Below are positions 23,018 to 33,878 of a stretch of DNA of 64,000 nucleotides, piece after piece. The notes below the pieces were generated by a model, which saw only the letters and a list, made by a program, of their open reading frames with translations, was not told the origin of the DNA and ran no database searches. Source of the stretch: Brachypterus glaber (taxonomy: Eukaryota; Arthropoda; Insecta; Coleoptera; Kateretidae); assembly GCA_958510825.1 (NCBI GenBank), contig OY294047.1, forward strand, positions 45,367,365-45,431,364. Direction: 5' to 3'. The stretch's first letter is position 1. Each line of letters opens with the position of its first letter. A program made the translations under genes and the position numbers.

Positions 23018-24041
23018 CATTGGTTTGTTATTTTTGTGTGTATTTTATTGGACAAGGTTTCCTTACTAAGGAAAAACCAAAAGTCTACAAGTTTGATTTC
23101 ATCCACTAAAACCACTAAGGGATGTGAACAAAAATTTAAACCCTAGATATAGTTAGTTATACGTTCACGAATGGTACCGTTATACTATAGTTACACCACT
23201 ATGTTAAAATAACGCCGACATGATGTTCTGGCTAGTGAAATTAATTGCCCTTCAAAGCGGCTACGCCCTTGTCGCGAGTCTCCCGGCAAATGAATACTAA
23301 AAGTCTGGCCTCTGGTTATAACTTATAACAAAATGTATATATTTAAAATTCTAATTATCATCTATATGATTTACGAATACAAATTTAGGACAGTCTAAAT
23401 TTCCTTGTTTTTTTTTTGTTAATTTTGAAACCTAAGGGGCTCAAGGTGTTCCAAAAGTAAGGAAATTCTAAACTTTTATCAGAAACATAACCTTAAAATA
23501 CACTTTTAGCCGTCCAACCACGATCTAACATCGAGAAAAATGCTTCAATTACCCATCCTTACGAAAAGTTTTGAACTTAGAAAATTTCGAGTGCCGAGAA
23601 ATATTTCATCGCCAAGCGAAATCGGTGGAGCGCGTTTGCCGATGTGATACTGCGAACGGCCGCGCTTGTATGCTGTCACGACAGACGTACATCTAGCAAC
23701 AAAGCAAAATATGTTATATTCAGTGTTCCTCAAGACGTAATCAGATGAGTTTGTTTTTTCTTGGTTTTCTGTGATAAAATATTGATAATAAAATGAGTTT
23801 CTTGCGATAGTAAGATAAGATTATATTATTACAAAATTAATTAAAATTTATAGAAAAAAATCCATCTCGAATGAGAGAGAGAATACTTTTTCATAAAAAA
23901 AAGTTATGTACAGAAATAATTTATTAGATTTTGGGCAGGGTGTTCATAGAAAAAATGATGATAACATTTTTTGTTCAATTTTATTTACCTTTAGTTGGTT
24001 TTTAAAGTGTTCTTATTTCGAAAAATCCTAAAGTTAAAAAG
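23018..24041. other. Unassigned intronic stretch
   Basis: 23540-23740 is noticeably GC-richer and open on both strands (35 codons plus, about 60 minus), but nothing in it is recognised. Confidence 0.35.
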
Positions 24042-24250
24042 ATGCCTTTTATAACGCATTTTTTAACCGTAGGGGTTTTCGATTTTTTTTTACAAAACTG
24101 GATTTTTTTAATTTTAATAATCCTAACTTTTGGAACCCCTGGAGTGTTCCAGAGCCTGGTGCCTTTTTTCGTTTCAAAATTAGGAAAGCATTTTGCTCAA
24201 TTTTGCTCCACTCTACGTCACAAATGTGCGATTGCATTTGTCTGTACCAG

Positions 24251-24461
24251 TAAAGTGCAAACGACATCCAACACCAACAATGCCCGTCTGGCCGCGATAG
24301 CAGACAAAAGACAATCGTTTTCAATTTTCAAAGACAAAAGTAATATGGCCAGTGGCGTGACAAAAACAAAGGGCTTAAACACAATTGTGTCCAAAGTTAT
24401 GAAAAGTATACCTTCTATATGTCCTAATGTTAAAAGAGTGTCCTTAAATATAGATTTTTAA
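24251..24461 (+). CDS. Candidate terminal exon, product unknown
   Basis: Preceded by a plausible acceptor (TTGCATTTGTCTGTACCAG). From 24252 the frame reads KVQTTSNTNNARLAAIADKR and continues about 70 codons to TAA at 24459-24461. Composition is coding-like (GCC CGT CTG GCC GCG) in contrast to the AT-rich surroundings, and the peptide is hydrophilic and basic. The frame is open further left to 24042, but that part is Phe-rich and looks spurious. It could be a last exon, a retrocopy fragment or chance. Confidence 0.25.
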
Positions 24462-25985
24462 AATTTACTAATGTAATTTTCCCCATTTGACAGTTATAAA
24501 AAAACCACAAACAAATTCCAAACTTTATAAAAATTTAATATTTTAGGATTGTATATGAAGGAATTAAAGCTTTATATTATAACGTTGGCCATACCAGACC
24601 TTTTTTCAGTGCTGATTTTTTTAGGGCATATATTATTCTTGTAATAACCAAGGGTCGGGGACTTGCGAGCTATGACTCATCTTTTGTCCTCTTTTTTAAC
24701 TTTTTTTATAGATACATTGCCGTGCACGGTGTTATAGAGTGCGGACAGCTGTCCGAGAGCCGCCTTCGCTCGCTTCTCAACAGTGTTAAATTAATGCTAC
24801 GCTCATGAACGTATGAACAGCTCGCTAACTCCCGAGGTCTAGTAATTTTTTTTTATTATGCCTATATATTTTTTGTATTTGTTCAAATAATTCCCACAGA
24901 AGGCAAATAAAACACAGTTAAATACGAATAAGCAAAAAGTTATTTAACTTTTACTGGTTTAGCTCTTTTTTTTATTTCAAAATACAACGGCTAAAAAGAA
25001 AAACATGATAAAAGAATTCTGGAAGACTAATGATCTCTGTTCTCTGAATATTCTGTATTTGGTCATCCCATTATTATGCAAAAACGTAACATTAAATATG
25101 AGTATACATTTTATACATTTTTTAATCCCACTTCAAATTGTATAAGGAAGAGGTTGTATTTGTAAATTGTTTTGCAGTTACTTGGATACTCATTGTAGTC
25201 ACAGGGATTTTTTTTAAATAAATAGTTACAAAAGACAAAAATCAAATGACTTCAAATCAGGGGAGGCCATATCTGAAAATAAGGAATCTAAAGCATGTAA
25301 CAGAAATTTTTGCAGTAAGTAAAGATACAATAAAATCGTAGTAATATTTTATTTAAAAGTTATTAGAGCTTTTTATTGGTTTTCTAAAATTAACAATTTT
25401 ATGTAATGTTCTTTCTTTATCTTCTCGTATATAGATTTACAAAGAGATATCAATTCCTTTTATATAAATGTAAAACGTATCGAATTACTGATTAAGGTAT
25501 AATCCGTTATTAGATCATCAATCCTGCATGCGTATTTATAACAACAAAAGAACTAGTTGACCATGAATTTCGCAAAATCCCGTCTGATTTTGCTAGTTCT
25601 TGAGCGAGGCGCCACATATATGCGTCTACGGGTGGAAAAATCGAAAAATTCTCATTAAATTCTCTTCTCTCGCTAGAAACTTAATTGCAAGACATAAAGT
25701 TGTCACACGAGAACGACAAGGCGATTTTAAATAAAACAGTAGACTTCACTTCCCTTGACATGCACCGTACATCCTTCGATTCCATTCGAGCGTGAAAAAT
25801 ACATAGAATACCTGTATGTAAAGTTTAGTTTTTTTTTTCAAGGACAGAAAACATATAGACATTGGCCAGATTTAAATTCAAAGATATTCGTTTTCATAAT
25901 TTTTCAGTATTTCATCATAAAAAAAATATTCGAACACTGCGGTTAACCTAAAATTAAAATGCGATACCTCTATTGCTTTCCCATT
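24462..25985. other. Unassigned intronic stretch
   Basis: 24710-24850 and 25560-25780 are more GC-rich but give only short frames; no element ends are recognised. Confidence 0.35.
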
Positions 25986-25989
25986 TTAT

Positions 25990-26800
25990 TTTTTTTTTAA
26001 TTTTGGGAAAGCCTTGTATTCAAGCAAAAAATTTCCAATTTTTTTGCGTATTTTCGCGTTTTATGACGTTTTATGTCGATATAAATCAATTTTGAGTAAA
26101 AAAAATGTCCGTCGGTCAATCTTGTAAGCACGATAACTTAAGAACGCTTTAAGCTAAGGACTTAAAATATGGCATAAAGGTATGCTACCAAAAGTTCTCG
26201 CTCGGGATTGTTTTTGTTGCAAATGGGGAAGAATACATTTTTTTTACAAAAATTTGAAAATTGCTATATAGGGGTTTTCAAGGTTGCTGAAATTGAATCT
26301 GATAATAAAACTTTTCTAACTCCACCCCCGCGGGGATGAGGGGGTAAATATTTTTAATATTTTCGTTAAAATTGGTATATAGGGGTTTTTGGGGACGACG
26401 AATCTGAACTGATAATGTTTTTCTAAATTCATCCCCTGAGGGGCGGGGGTACTTTTCGTGAAAATTGTTATATAAGGGTTTTTAAGGTTGCTGAAAGTGA
26501 ATCTGATAATAAAAAACTCCACCCCCTGAGCGGCGGGGGGTAGTTTCCGTGAAAATTTGTATATTGGGGTTTGCGAGGTTGCTGAAAGTGCATCTGATAA
26601 TAAAAAAATCTAACAACCCCCTTGAGGGCGGGGGTTAGTTTTCTTGAAAATTGAAATATTGAGGTTTTTAAGGTCGCTAAAACTAAATCTTAAAATTATT
26701 TTTTTCTAAATCCACCCACTGAGGTAGCTTTCGTGAAAATTGGCATATTGGGGATTTTGAGGTTGCGGAATGTATATCTGATAATAAAAATTCATTTAAC
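25990..26800 (+). repeat. Dispersed repeat with ~90-105 bp internal tandem units
   Basis: After a shared leader (opposite of 1-410) about five units follow. Each has GAAAATTG, ATATTGGGGTTTT-type, AGGTTGCTGAAAGTG and ATCTGATAATAAAA, then a C-run/G-run hairpin (CCCCTGAGGGGCGGGGG). Unit starts are near 26281, 26396, 26487, 26576, 26670 and 26758. Units diverge by 15-30 percent. Confidence 0.75.
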
Positions 26801-26949
26801 GAGCGGGGTGAAAATGAAAAAGCTCTTTTACTGGGCAGTCCAAACCAAAATTAACCTACATTTAAACTTGAATTGAATTAATATATTAAAAACTATTCTG
26901 TAGCCTTAAAGGTTAAACCCTTTTAATTATATTAATTTTAATTATATTT

Positions 26950-27078
26950 CTAGTCTCGTTACCCAATTTAACACCTTGTAGTTACATACAAGTATCTTTA
27001 TAGCGCACTTTCATGTTCACGATTGTTTATGCTTAAGAGTGTATTCTGTCATAATTTATGAAATAAAGATATTATTAT
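26950..27078 (+). mobile_element. Probable LINE 3' end with (ATT)n tail
   Basis: Ends ATTTATGAAATAAAG followed by ATTATTATTATT, the arrangement seen at the 3' end of the LINE at 40789. No coding sequence is attached. Confidence 0.4.
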
Positions 27079-27083
27079 TATTT

Positions 27084-27352
27084 AAGTTACGCTTGTCTCG
27101 GGTTAGGGGAAAGTTAAATAAAAAAAAGTATTAGATCAGCTTACCGGTTTTGGGCATATATTTACCCTTCTTCAGAGCATCAATCTTTAATATTAATCAA
27201 CAAAGCTAATTCTGAGTCATCTAAAAATCTATATTTATTTGAAATATTAAAAACTTTTAAAAATTATAATAATAAAACGTTTTACGACCTGCCATGTTTG
27301 ATACTAATGAAGGAGACAAATTTTTCCCCTAACCCGAGACAAGCGTAACTTA
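27084..27352. mobile_element. Inverted-arm fragment, possibly Penelope-like
   Basis: AAGTTACGCTTGTCTCGGG at the left and its complement CCCGAGACAAGCGTAACTT at the right, with ~33-bp perfect arms. Between them lies the hammerhead-like segment 27134-27185. Penelope-like elements are known for hammerhead motifs and for inverted partial copies, which fits, but no reverse transcriptase is present. Confidence 0.5.
27134..27185 (-). ncRNA. Degenerate type I hammerhead ribozyme motif
   Basis: Minus-strand order: GCT | CTGAAGA | GGGTA..TGCCC | AAAA | ACCGGT-type stem | A | AGC. CTGAAGA matches the invariant CUGANGA box. GGGTA/TGCCC forms stem II. GCT/AGC, with GAT/ATC beyond an internal loop, forms stem I. 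The palindromic ACCGGT can act as a stem III in a dimer. The GAAA box reads AAAA, so the conserved G12 is lost and the copy is probably inactive. This is the pattern of hammerheads carried by Penelope-like retroelements. Confidence 0.5.
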
Positions 27353-27377
27353 AATAATTTTGGGAAAAGAACTATTT

Positions 27378-27378
27378 A

Positions 27379-27414
<36 letters not shown>
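27378..27414 (+). repeat. (ATT)n microsatellite
   Basis: About 12 ATT units; the rest of 27415-27602 is AT-rich intron. Confidence 0.95.
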
Positions 27415-27415
<1 letters not shown>

Positions 27416-27602
27416 ATGGCTAAATAATGGCTTTAATATTTCAAAATAAGCAAGAAAAATGTTCAGAAACAGTAAATCAACCCCACATGGATCCAGTACA
27501 TTTTATATCTTGTAGTTAGTACTTGGTTGTTAAATTTTAAGTACTATTTGAAAAAACCCATAAACTATACGTAAGTAATTAAAAAATAAATAAATAAATT
27601 AC

Positions 27603-27718
27603 CTTAATTTATATGCGTAATCTTTTTCTATATCGGCACGTTCCTTGACAAAATGACCATATCGTTCTAAAAATTCTATTCCTTTCATCGTGTGGATATT
27701 CAGGTTATCATATTGGTC
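27603..27718 (-). CDS. Cip4: CIP4/TOCA-family F-BAR protein, exon for first F-BAR helix
   Basis: A 116-nt exon with acceptor GTTTTTGTTACAG and donor AAG|GTAATT on the minus strand. In phase 0 it reads [20 protein letters not shown] then [18 protein letters not shown] and two bases of a split Arg codon. This matches residues ~9-46 of CIP4/FBP17/TOCA-1 proteins, which start with a short MSWGTELW-type exon, then D-Q-x-D-N-L...H-T...G-I...L-E-[RK]-Y...F-V-K-E-R...I-E...Y-A-x-x-L-R. The exon boundaries also agree with the vertebrate genes as I recall them. The F-BAR fold binds and tubulates membrane during Cdc42/WASP-dependent endocytosis and cell shape change. The start exon must lie to the right, and I could not find it in the window. 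Confidence 0.85.
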
Positions 27719-28267
27719 CTGTAACAAAAACAAAAATAGAAAAACATATTAAAATCTACATTATTTATTTTAATTAATTTATGTAAAAAAATAATCAACA
27801 AATAAAAGCTTAGTTACAATGTTCAGAATCAGATTTACATATAGTAGTTAATACTAACAAATAAACTAACACACAATGGTGAATCCGAAGGCATGCCCTT
27901 AAAAAGACCAATAAGCGATATATCGCTCATATATGAGGTTTGGTAATGCATGTCTTAGTTTACAAAATTACCATATCCCAATACTCTTAATTAATAAAAT
28001 CCTGGGAAATTTTTAAAACTAGTTTTATTACTACTTCGACCAATCGACTTTAATCTGAAAACACCCAATAAATCTACCAACTAATTCAACTTTTGATGGT
28101 TTTGTTTCTTCCACCACAAAATCAAACTAGTGCATAAAAACGAGGTCCGTTTTCAGCTATCATATAGCTAAAAATGGATTGGCTATGAAGGCGCAAATTT
28201 ATTTTTTTTTATTATTATTAACCATACGCGTATACGCTTTTTATTTTTTAATACATTATTATAGGTA
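27719..28267. other. Upstream intron of the Cip4-like gene, unassigned
   Basis: AT-rich, no elements recognised. Confidence 0.4.
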
Positions 28268-28680
28268 ATTTTTTTAAGGTATAGTTATTTTAAACCTTCC
28301 CGCTTGTAAACAATCTCGAAATTACCATAGCAACGTAAGATACGCATGCCTCGTAAGCGAAATGACTAGGCTCATTTTACACAAAACATTGACATTAACG
28401 AGAACAAAACAATGGTTTATTCCTCTAAATTATTGGAATAAAAGCGATTTTATAAGCAAATTTTGTTTCTACAGGAATACAAAAGTGTTTTTAGCAACAG
28501 CTTTATCAATTCTCTTCTTTTACATCAAAACATCATAAAAACAAAATAAGTAAACAAAAATTATAAATTTTGGTTATGTTGACATTCAAAACAAGCCACA
28601 TGCTTCAGTGTAAATCGGACTTTGTGAAGTATTTAGCGGTAATTTTAAAATAACTATACCTTAAAAAAAATAAACTTTAG
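28268..28680. mobile_element. Inverted-repeat MITE, family D copy 2
   Basis: AAGGTATAGTTATTTTAAA at the left, its complement at the right, with the longer terminal part (TAAACTTTAG) kept only on the right. Inverted relative to 9713-10132. Confidence 0.8.
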
Positions 28681-29239
28681 TAGTGTAAAATGCCCTACAT
28701 TAAAATATAACTTATTCCATTTTGCAGCATTAAGCAAAATATGCGGTTTTAATGAGAATACAACGTAGAATTAATAAACGAAACAAATTATATATTGCAT
28801 AAAGGTGATACTGTAATTATTCAATATGCTTTCTTTTTATGAAAACATAAAACATAAAAATAAACAAAGTTTCCTTTGATAATGTTGTAGGTGTGTGTGA
28901 AAAGCTCGCGGCAATGTTCGACCTTCAGCAAGATGAATGCGAATATTGTATGCAGTTTATTGGATATGCTTTTAGATTGTGATGAAAAATGAGTTGCAAA
29001 TTTTAAAAGATTGATGTTGAATATTATGTCATCGATCAATGAAAATTTGTAAAGAAAATCATTATTTGATTTCATTTAATCATAGGTCGCTTAAATATAT
29101 TATAAAAACAAGAGGACCTAAAGCATAACCTAAGCTTCCATAAAAATATGACTTTAAATTGATTCTATTTTGTGTATTACTACAGATTATCTTCTATTTA
29201 TGCACTATGATTTTAAATCATTGATTTAATAATACTAAA
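28681..29239. other. Unassigned, with a small exon-like patch
   Basis: At 28891-28982 (plus) an AG-preceded frame reads VCEKLAAMFDLQQDECEYCM plus 9 residues and a stop. It is more GC-rich than its surroundings. No homologue is recognised, so it is not called as a gene. Confidence 0.25.
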
Positions 29240-29910
29240 TTTTATTTGTAAAATACATATTTTTTATTTAATACTTTACTTGTGATATTAAATACTGCAA
29301 TGTGTGTATTGTATACAAAATATTGTCATACTAATATAGAGACCGTGCTGGTACATTTGGATCCAATACTAGCATGTTATAGTAAAAATTACTGCAACAT
29401 TTGATAAACCATATCACTTATCACTTTGAGTTGTTGTTAATTTGTATTACTGATCTAGTTTAAAGTACGTTACAGTATTCAGAAAAATTAAAAATCGGTA
29501 AATAATACCAAAATTTTGATTAGTAATAATATAAAGATTGCAATCACACACAATTACACACTGATAAAATAATCGATCCTTTTTTTACTTTTTTCTGTAT
29601 TATTACTAATCAAAATTTTGGTATTATTTACAGATTGTTATTTTACTAAATACTGTAACTTACTTTAAACTAGATCATTAACACAACAACTACAACTTAA
29701 AGTATACCAAACTCTAACTGTGAAATAATTTACCAAATGTTACAGTATTAATAAACACATGTTGCGTGGGGATCCAAATATACCAGAACGGTCTTAACCG
29801 TAGAGACCGACTAACATATACGTTAGTATGACAACATTTTGTATAAAATACAGACATTGTAGTATTTATTATCACAATTAAAGTATTAAATACCAATGTT
29901 GGCGATATAA
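29240..29910. mobile_element. Long imperfect palindrome (~670 bp)
   Basis: Left and right halves complement each other over ~300 bp. Examples: CCAAAATTTTGATTAGTAAT at 29509 against its complement at 29603; TTTGGATCC at 29355 against GGATCCAAA at 29770; TTTAATACTTTACTTGTGATA against its partner near 29865. The centre is near 29570. Probably an old foldback MITE. Confidence 0.7.
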
Positions 29911-30519
29911 ATAACAAATATGTATTAACAAATAACATTCAGTATTAAAAATACAACGAAATTTTCTGTAGTATGTGTATGGTTGGCTAGTATAACAAAG
30001 TTAAGATTTTTTAAATTTAAGTTTATGCTCTGTACTATCAAAAGCACGGGTTAAATCAACGAAGCTACATTGTTTATTTCCGTTTATTTTCTAAGATATA
30101 GCTTGTATACAATTATAGATAAACATATTCATTTCATATAAGCTGAAGAATAATTCTATACTAAAGTTAACAAAAAATATTAAGCACTTAGGTATTGTTG
30201 TTTAGTTACAAAATCCTAGTTTGTATTATACAAATTGTATATCAGTGGTAAATGTAAACATAGTGTATAGTATTTATGCAAACAGGTGCACCTGTTGATT
30301 TATAGTAGTTTTATTTTTACGTTCGCGAACGAAAAACAAAAAGGTTATTAGCATGTGTGTTTCTATAACCGGAAACCCGATCACAAATCAGCGCGATATT
30401 CAGTTATTACTCTTTTATTTTTCATGCAACAATTCACGGAAACTCCGGGAAACGACATTTTGCTCTAATTACCATTGCCAGTACATATGCGGACGAGGGG
30501 TTTATTTATTGGACAATCC
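29911..30519. other. Unassigned stretch
   Basis: Near 30486-30510, GGACGAGGGGTTTATTTATT has its complement near 31880-31905, so an outer inverted pair encloses the hAT-like element at 30528. There is a short palindrome, GTTCGCGAAC, at 30322-30331. Confidence 0.45.
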
Positions 30520-30527
30520 TTGTACAC

Positions 30528-31726
30528 TAGGGTGCCCAGAGTTTTGACTTTTTTTTGAATTTTAAAGGTCTTACCCCCCAAAGTTGTTCATTGGGGTGAA
30601 TAGATTACCACGCTATTTTTTCAGAATTTTTAAAAAATATTTAGAGGTGGCGCACAGCCGTTTTTTGCAAAAATAATCGTTTCTCCAGATTAAATTTTTT
30701 TTAGGGCCTATTAAAGATAAATAAAAATGCTTTTTGCACAGTACGGAGATCTAGGATAAATAAGGAAGAACCCTGATTTTTTCAAAATTTTTCATCAACA
30801 AACGGTCTTGTTGTGACCTAGAAAAGTCAAAATCTTGATGTTATCCCTAATTTAGGGTGCTAGGAATAGCACATTCAATTTTTTCACCCCGGTCAAAATT
30901 TTTGTGTTTGATCCTCTTGATTTGTTAAAAGATTATTATAGGTTTGTATGAGTGCCACCCCACGCTCTGCGACGTCGTTTACCACTTTTAATTTTTGAAC
31001 ATTTTTCTTGGATTGTATGTACTGAGTACTGGTACTCATACAAACCTATAATAATCTTTTAACAAATCAAGAGGATCAAACACAATTTCTGTTGCAAGTT
31101 ATGGAACAACATAGAATAACTTTTTCCAAATTCAAAAAAATCTACTTTATTACTGGGGCATTCAAAGTAGATTTAAAAGATTTGAAAAATGTATTCTTGT
31201 TCGATGTGGGCCCTAAAAGAATGAAAAGTGTAAAAATCTAGAAAAGTTGTGTAATTTTGTTAAAAAACATTTTTTTTTCGTGCACCCTGTATATAGGATC
31301 AAATATTTATATATGGCTTTTAAGTCAGGACACATTTAGGTATTACCAAAAAAATTTTGACAGTGGTGAAAAAATTGAATGTGCTATTCCTAGCACCCTA
31401 AATTAGGGATAACATCAAAATTTTGACTTTTCTAGGTCACAACAAGGCCGTTTGTACATGAAAAAATTTGAAAAAAATCAGGGTTCTTCCTTATTTACCC
31501 TAGATCTCCGTACTGTGCAAAAATAATTTTTATTTATCTTTAATAGGCCCTAAAAAAAATGTTATCTAGAGAAACGATTATATTTGCAAAAAACGGCTGT
31601 ACGCCACCTCTAAATATTTTTTTAAAATTCTGAAAAAATAGCGTGGTAATCTACTCACCCCAATGAACAACTTTGGGGGGTAAGACCTTTAAAATTCAAA
31701 AAATAGTCAAAACTCTGGGCACCCTA
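30528..31726. mobile_element. hAT-like foldback element (1.2 kb)
   Basis: Exact 8-bp duplication TTGTACAC at 30520-30527 and 31727-31734. Termini TAGGGTGCCCAGAG and CTCTGGGCACCCTA; inverted arms of about 385 bp. The core (30890-31330) has a second nested inverted pair (CCTCTTGATTTGTTAAAAG.. at ~30912 and its complement at ~31050). The 8-bp duplication and TAGGG tip fit hAT. No transposase. Confidence 0.9.
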
Positions 31727-31734
31727 TTGTACAC

Positions 31735-31880
31735 CTACCCAACAATCTTCTACAATCCTTGACAATTCATTCTTCCCACAATTTTTAACAATCTTTATTA
31801 AAATTTTATACAATCTTTCACAATCTTTTTGACAATCTTCCACAATCCTTTGATTCTCACAATCCTTGTACACTTTTTTT
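31735..31880 (+). repeat. ACAATCTT/ACAATCCTT short-motif tract
   Basis: About ten copies of (A/C)ACAATC(T/C)TT at irregular spacing, ending AATCCTTGTACAC, the same phrase that precedes the hAT-like element. Confidence 0.7.
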
Positions 31881-31905
31881 CAATAAATAAACCCCTCGTA
31901 TGCGG

Positions 31906-32642
31906 AAATTATTTGAGGACAATCTACTTAGTAAAAAATATGATTAATTCTTACCAAACAAAAATTAACACAAGTGATGGTTTTGGTAAAACCGTAACAT
32001 GTCATTTTCCTTGAACTGGGTCAAAATATCCCGCAAAAGCACTAGTTTAAAATATACTGACCACTAAACAAAATAATAATAATTTAAAACAATGTCATAT
32101 TTTTTCATACGTTTTTTTTAATGTTTATAAACATTTATGTCTAAACGATTTGTTCTATTTTTGTTAGTTTGTTTTTTGTATCCTTTAAATTATAATAGTT
32201 GTACTAACTGTACCTTTAAAAGTCCTTCCAAAGAACTTTTTCTTTGGAAGGGTAAAACTTAACTCCTTCAGTTTTTATAACGTATCCCACAAGTGGCGAA
32301 GATGCCATATGGTCTTGAAAACCGTTAAATTATCTTTTTTTAAATTAAATAAATAAAAATTTAATTGTTAAAAATAAATTTAAATTACTTAGTTTTAATA
32401 AAATTACTGCTTATTAATTATAATAACTGTTTATCGCGAATTAATTTAATAACTAAATAATACGTTATTATATCGCTGTCTACTAAAAACAAAAATTTAA
32501 TTAATTTTTTTTTGTAATAATCATATTTTACGCAGCTGCCATATCATAAGGTTTGATCAAATTTGTCACATAATTAATTCAAAAAAATATATAAATAATT
32601 AATTTTCTGTTAAAAATGTATAAAAGTAATTATAACTGTTAA
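31906..32642. other. Unassigned AT-rich stretch
   Basis: No gene or element ends seen. A small hairpin, CTTCCAAAGAA..TTCTTTGGAAG, lies near 32225-32250. Confidence 0.4.
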
Positions 32643-32785
32643 TCCACTTCCAGAGGCTCGCATAACAAGCGTAATACATAAGCATGCGATACCGGGATTG
32701 GCTTACAAGATACATGACGGTACATCAAGCCAATCACGGCATCGCATTCTTATGTATTATGCTTGTTATGCGAGCCTGTGGATGT
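32643..32785. mobile_element. Inverted-repeat MITE, family E copy 1
   Basis: AGGCTCGCATAACAAGC at the left and GCTTGTTATGCGAGCCT at the right, continuing through TACATAAG..CTTATGTA. Copy 2 at 47430-47529 keeps longer tips (GGCCTATCCAGAGGCTC). Confidence 0.8.
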
Positions 32786-33225
32786 GCCCTTACTTTTAAA
32801 TTCACCTCCAAAACCGTTACGGAAAAGTGTGATAAATGTGCCTTGCGCATCTGCGATAAACTTGCACATGCGCACTATTATTGTTGTTTTTGACAAGTAT
32901 TTTTTAACCTTAGTTTTATGTGTCAAATAAAAATTGTAAAAAATGCAACAAAAAAACAATAAATATCTACGAAGAAACGTCAAAATATATTTTTTTTAAT
33001 TATTTTATACGAATTTTTCGAGGTGTGTTTGAATTTCAGGATTTTGTACACCTACTTTGAGTACACCAGGGATTGACCCTTTGCTCTTCATAAAGCAACA
33101 ATACAGGTCATGTTTAAAGTTATAAACAAATGCAGCAAAAAACAATTAAAACACAGAAGCAGTCGAAAAATGAAGAGAAACAAACGACGATCTGACAGTA
33201 CTGACAGTATAAACAAACTACTAAT
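32786..33225. other. Unassigned stretch
   Basis: Nothing recognised beyond an A/T-rich run near 32985. Confidence 0.35.
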
Positions 33226-33333
33226 AATTCGTCACCCCAGTATTGGTTTGCCATATCTCTATTTTCGGACATTTTAAGATTTTTAATGGGGTATTTTTGG
33301 AGATACAACAAATTAATACTGGGGTGACGAATT
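33226..33333. mobile_element. Small MITE with 19-bp perfect arms
   Basis: AATTCGTCACCCCAGTATT and its exact complement enclose 70 bp. Single copy in the window. Confidence 0.75.
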
Positions 33334-33878
33334 GTTTTACGACCGACAGCATTTCACAGCTGACAGAGATGCGTACTGCGCAAGGTCAGATATATTGCGT
33401 TACGTCATTTCGCTGCCCCGTTCTGTCACAAAATAATCTGGCGCAGGTTGGACTTTTAGTCCTCTTTTCTTCTCTATGATCCTGTGCTGCACTAATTCCA
33501 TTTTTACAATTTAATTTGGCAAATGATTATCTATTATCATCAATTATAATTTTTATTATGTATTTAATTGAATTTTCGAGTGAGCTGTGATAATTTTTAT
33601 TTACCAAACGTGTCACACATTAGGGTTCTACTAATGACATACATTAAAGTTAATTAATCACTTTTATTTACATACTTTTCTTGATTAATTTCGATAGAAA
33701 AACAGACACTAATGCACAAATTAATCTGACTAGCTTTTAATTCCAATAAAATAAATGGCTAGGCAGATAGATAGTGATAAGTTTAAATTGAGATACGATG
33801 TTTTATTATGGAATATTTAAGAAAACGATTCGTTTTAACGAACAGAGAATGTAAATGAAATACAAGAAATGGCCTTAA
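33334..33878. other. Unassigned stretch
   Basis: 33345-33470 is more GC-rich, but no frame is convincing. Confidence 0.35.

Larger units (their letters stand above)
10359..27602 (-). other. Cip4: Intron of the Cip4-like gene (17.2 kb)
   Basis: Bounded by the donor GTAATT read from 27602 and the acceptor CAG at 10361-10359. The intron phase (2) agrees on both sides. It contains several MITEs, microsatellites, a putative hammerhead remnant and, on the plus strand, the intact NDUFS2-like gene at 17839-19203. I cannot exclude a small skipped exon, but the protein reads continuously across the join. Confidence 0.75.
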
